A DNA stretch of 14,130 nt, from contig CALXKG010000203.1 of assembly GCA_944388825.1 (NCBI GenBank), positions 1-14,130 on the forward strand. Reading direction: 5' to 3'. This document shows positions 13,457 to 14,130 of this stretch, in pieces (the stretch's first letter is position 1; each line of letters opens with the position of its first letter). Both the position numbers and the translations under genes were made by a program. This DNA is from an uncultured Clostridia bacterium (GTDB lineage: Bacteria; Bacillota; Clostridia; Oscillospirales; Ruminococcaceae). The notes under the pieces were generated by a model, which saw only the letters and a list, made by a program, of their open reading frames with translations, was not told the DNA's origin and did not search any database.

Positions 13457-14130
13457 TTACGCGTGGGAGCAGGTATACCCGGTCGAGCGGTCGACCACCG
13501 ACTCGTAGGGGCGGCCCTGGGTAAAGGCGGCGAGGTTGCGGATGCAACGGACCGCCAGTTTCTCGTAAACATCCCGCATATGGAAACCGCCCGAAACGTG
13601 GGGGGTGATGACCGCCCGGGGCTCGTGCCAAAGAGGATGGCCCGCCGGAAGCGGTTCCGGGTCGGTAACGTCGAGGGCCGCGCCCCGCAGATGCCCGGAG
13701 CGGAGGGCGGCGAGCAGGGCATCGGTGTCGACCGCGCTGCCGCGGCCGACGTTTAGAAGGAGCGCCCCTTCTTTCATCCGCGACAGGCGGCTCTCATTGA
13801 GGATCCCCTTTGTCCCGTCCCCGCCGGGAAGGGAAAGGGCGACGATATCCGCCTGGGGGAGGAGGCTGTCCAGCTCCTCCGTCACCGCCATCTTCTGGAC
13901 AAAGGGCGGGCCTTCCTTACGGGTACGGGTGACGCCGATGATGTCGGAGCCGAGCGTATACATCCGCAGGGCGTACTCGGTACCGATGTCGCCGAGGCCG
14001 AGGACAAGGGTGGTGCTGCCCTGGATCGGGAGCACCGGCCCCAGGTCCCGCCAGACGCCGGCAAACTGCTGGTCGCGGTAGAGGTGGAGGTTCTTGGCCA
14101 TCATCAGGGTGACGCCCACCATATACTCGG
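13457..14130 (-). CDS. D-isomer-specific 2-hydroxyacid dehydrogenase (partial, N-terminus outside window)
   Basis: The minus-strand frame is open from the right edge to a TAA at 13457-13459. The visible 221-odd residues cover the nucleotide-binding domain and the C-terminal return to the catalytic domain. Seen: EYMVGVTLMMAKNLH, the usual family helix; GLGDIG dinucleotide motif (13982-13999); catalytic Arg in NVGRGSAVD (codon 13742-13744), Glu in TDPEPLPAGHPLW (13655-13657) and His in ITPHVSGG (13598-13600). The strand after the glycine motif ends in VTRTRK rather than an acidic residue, which favours NADP(H) over NAD(H). The ATG at 14122 is internal, since coding pattern continues upstream. 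Substrate (glyoxylate, hydroxypyruvate, phosphoglycerate or other) cannot be told from this part. Confidence 0.9.
   Translation of the reverse strand, partial: EYMVGVTLMMAKNLHLYRDQQFAGVWRDLGPVLPIQGSTTLVLGLGDIGTEYALRMYTLGSDIIGVTRTRKEGPPFVQKMAVTEELDSLLPQADIVALSLPGGDGTKGILNESRLSRMKEGALLLNVGRGSAVDTDALLAALRSGHLRGAALDVTDPEPLPAGHPLWHEPRAVITPHVSGGFHMRDVYEKLAVRCIRNLAAFTQGRPYESVVDRSTGYTCSHA

Overview
The window reads as chromosomal DNA of a GC-rich member of the Clostridia, most likely an Oscillospiraceae/Ruminococcaceae-type gut Firmicute. The grounds are: AGGAGG-type ribosome binding sites; sigma-A promoters of Gram-positive type (TTGACA-17-TATACT); a bifunctional HPr kinase/phosphorylase gene; the tepA-ylzJ-spoIIIE/ftsK gene order known from Bacillus; and intergenic palindromic elements of the kind common in that family. 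The taxonomic placement is inference.

Layout. (1) 1-117 is the last 38 codons of an unidentified plus-strand gene. (2) 118-444 is a non-coding gap holding a cluster of DnaA-box-like nonamers and a long hairpin. (3) 445-5298 is a plus-strand gene run: a ClpP-like TepA protease, a YlzJ-like small protein, undecaprenyl-diphosphatase (uppP), and an FtsK/SpoIIIE DNA translocase. (4) 5299-5588 is a gap with a MITE-like AT-rich palindromic element and a three-armed alternative hairpin. (5) 5589-8767 is a tight gene trio: YgiQ-family radical SAM protein, membrane-anchored ComEC-type metallo-beta-lactamase-fold hydrolase, DUF3006 protein. (6) 8768-9971 is hprK with its own promoter, ending in a strong terminator that also serves the convergent genes. 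(7) 10063-10874 (minus) is a two-gene operon of unrecognised small membrane-anchored proteins driven by a consensus sigma-A promoter. (8) 10875-11451 is a divergent control region with a candidate PhoP-box array over the pit promoter. (9) 11452-13171 is a Pit phosphate permease plus DUF47/PhoU-like partner, followed by a strong terminator. (10) 13217-13456 holds a second palindromic, MITE-like element. (11) 13457-14130 (minus) is a 2-hydroxyacid dehydrogenase that runs off the right edge.

Functionally most of the window is housekeeping: cell-envelope lipid carrier recycling and chromosome segregation (region 3), carbon-catabolite control (hprK) and phosphate uptake (pit/DUF47). I do not see a phage, a CRISPR array, a transposase, an rRNA or a tRNA. 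The parts least explained by known families are non-coding: the DnaA-like cluster upstream of tepA, the roughly 11-bp periodic TTTACA-like boxes over the pit promoter, and the two palindromic intergenic elements. The minus-strand pair of orphan membrane proteins is the only coding part without a recognisable family.
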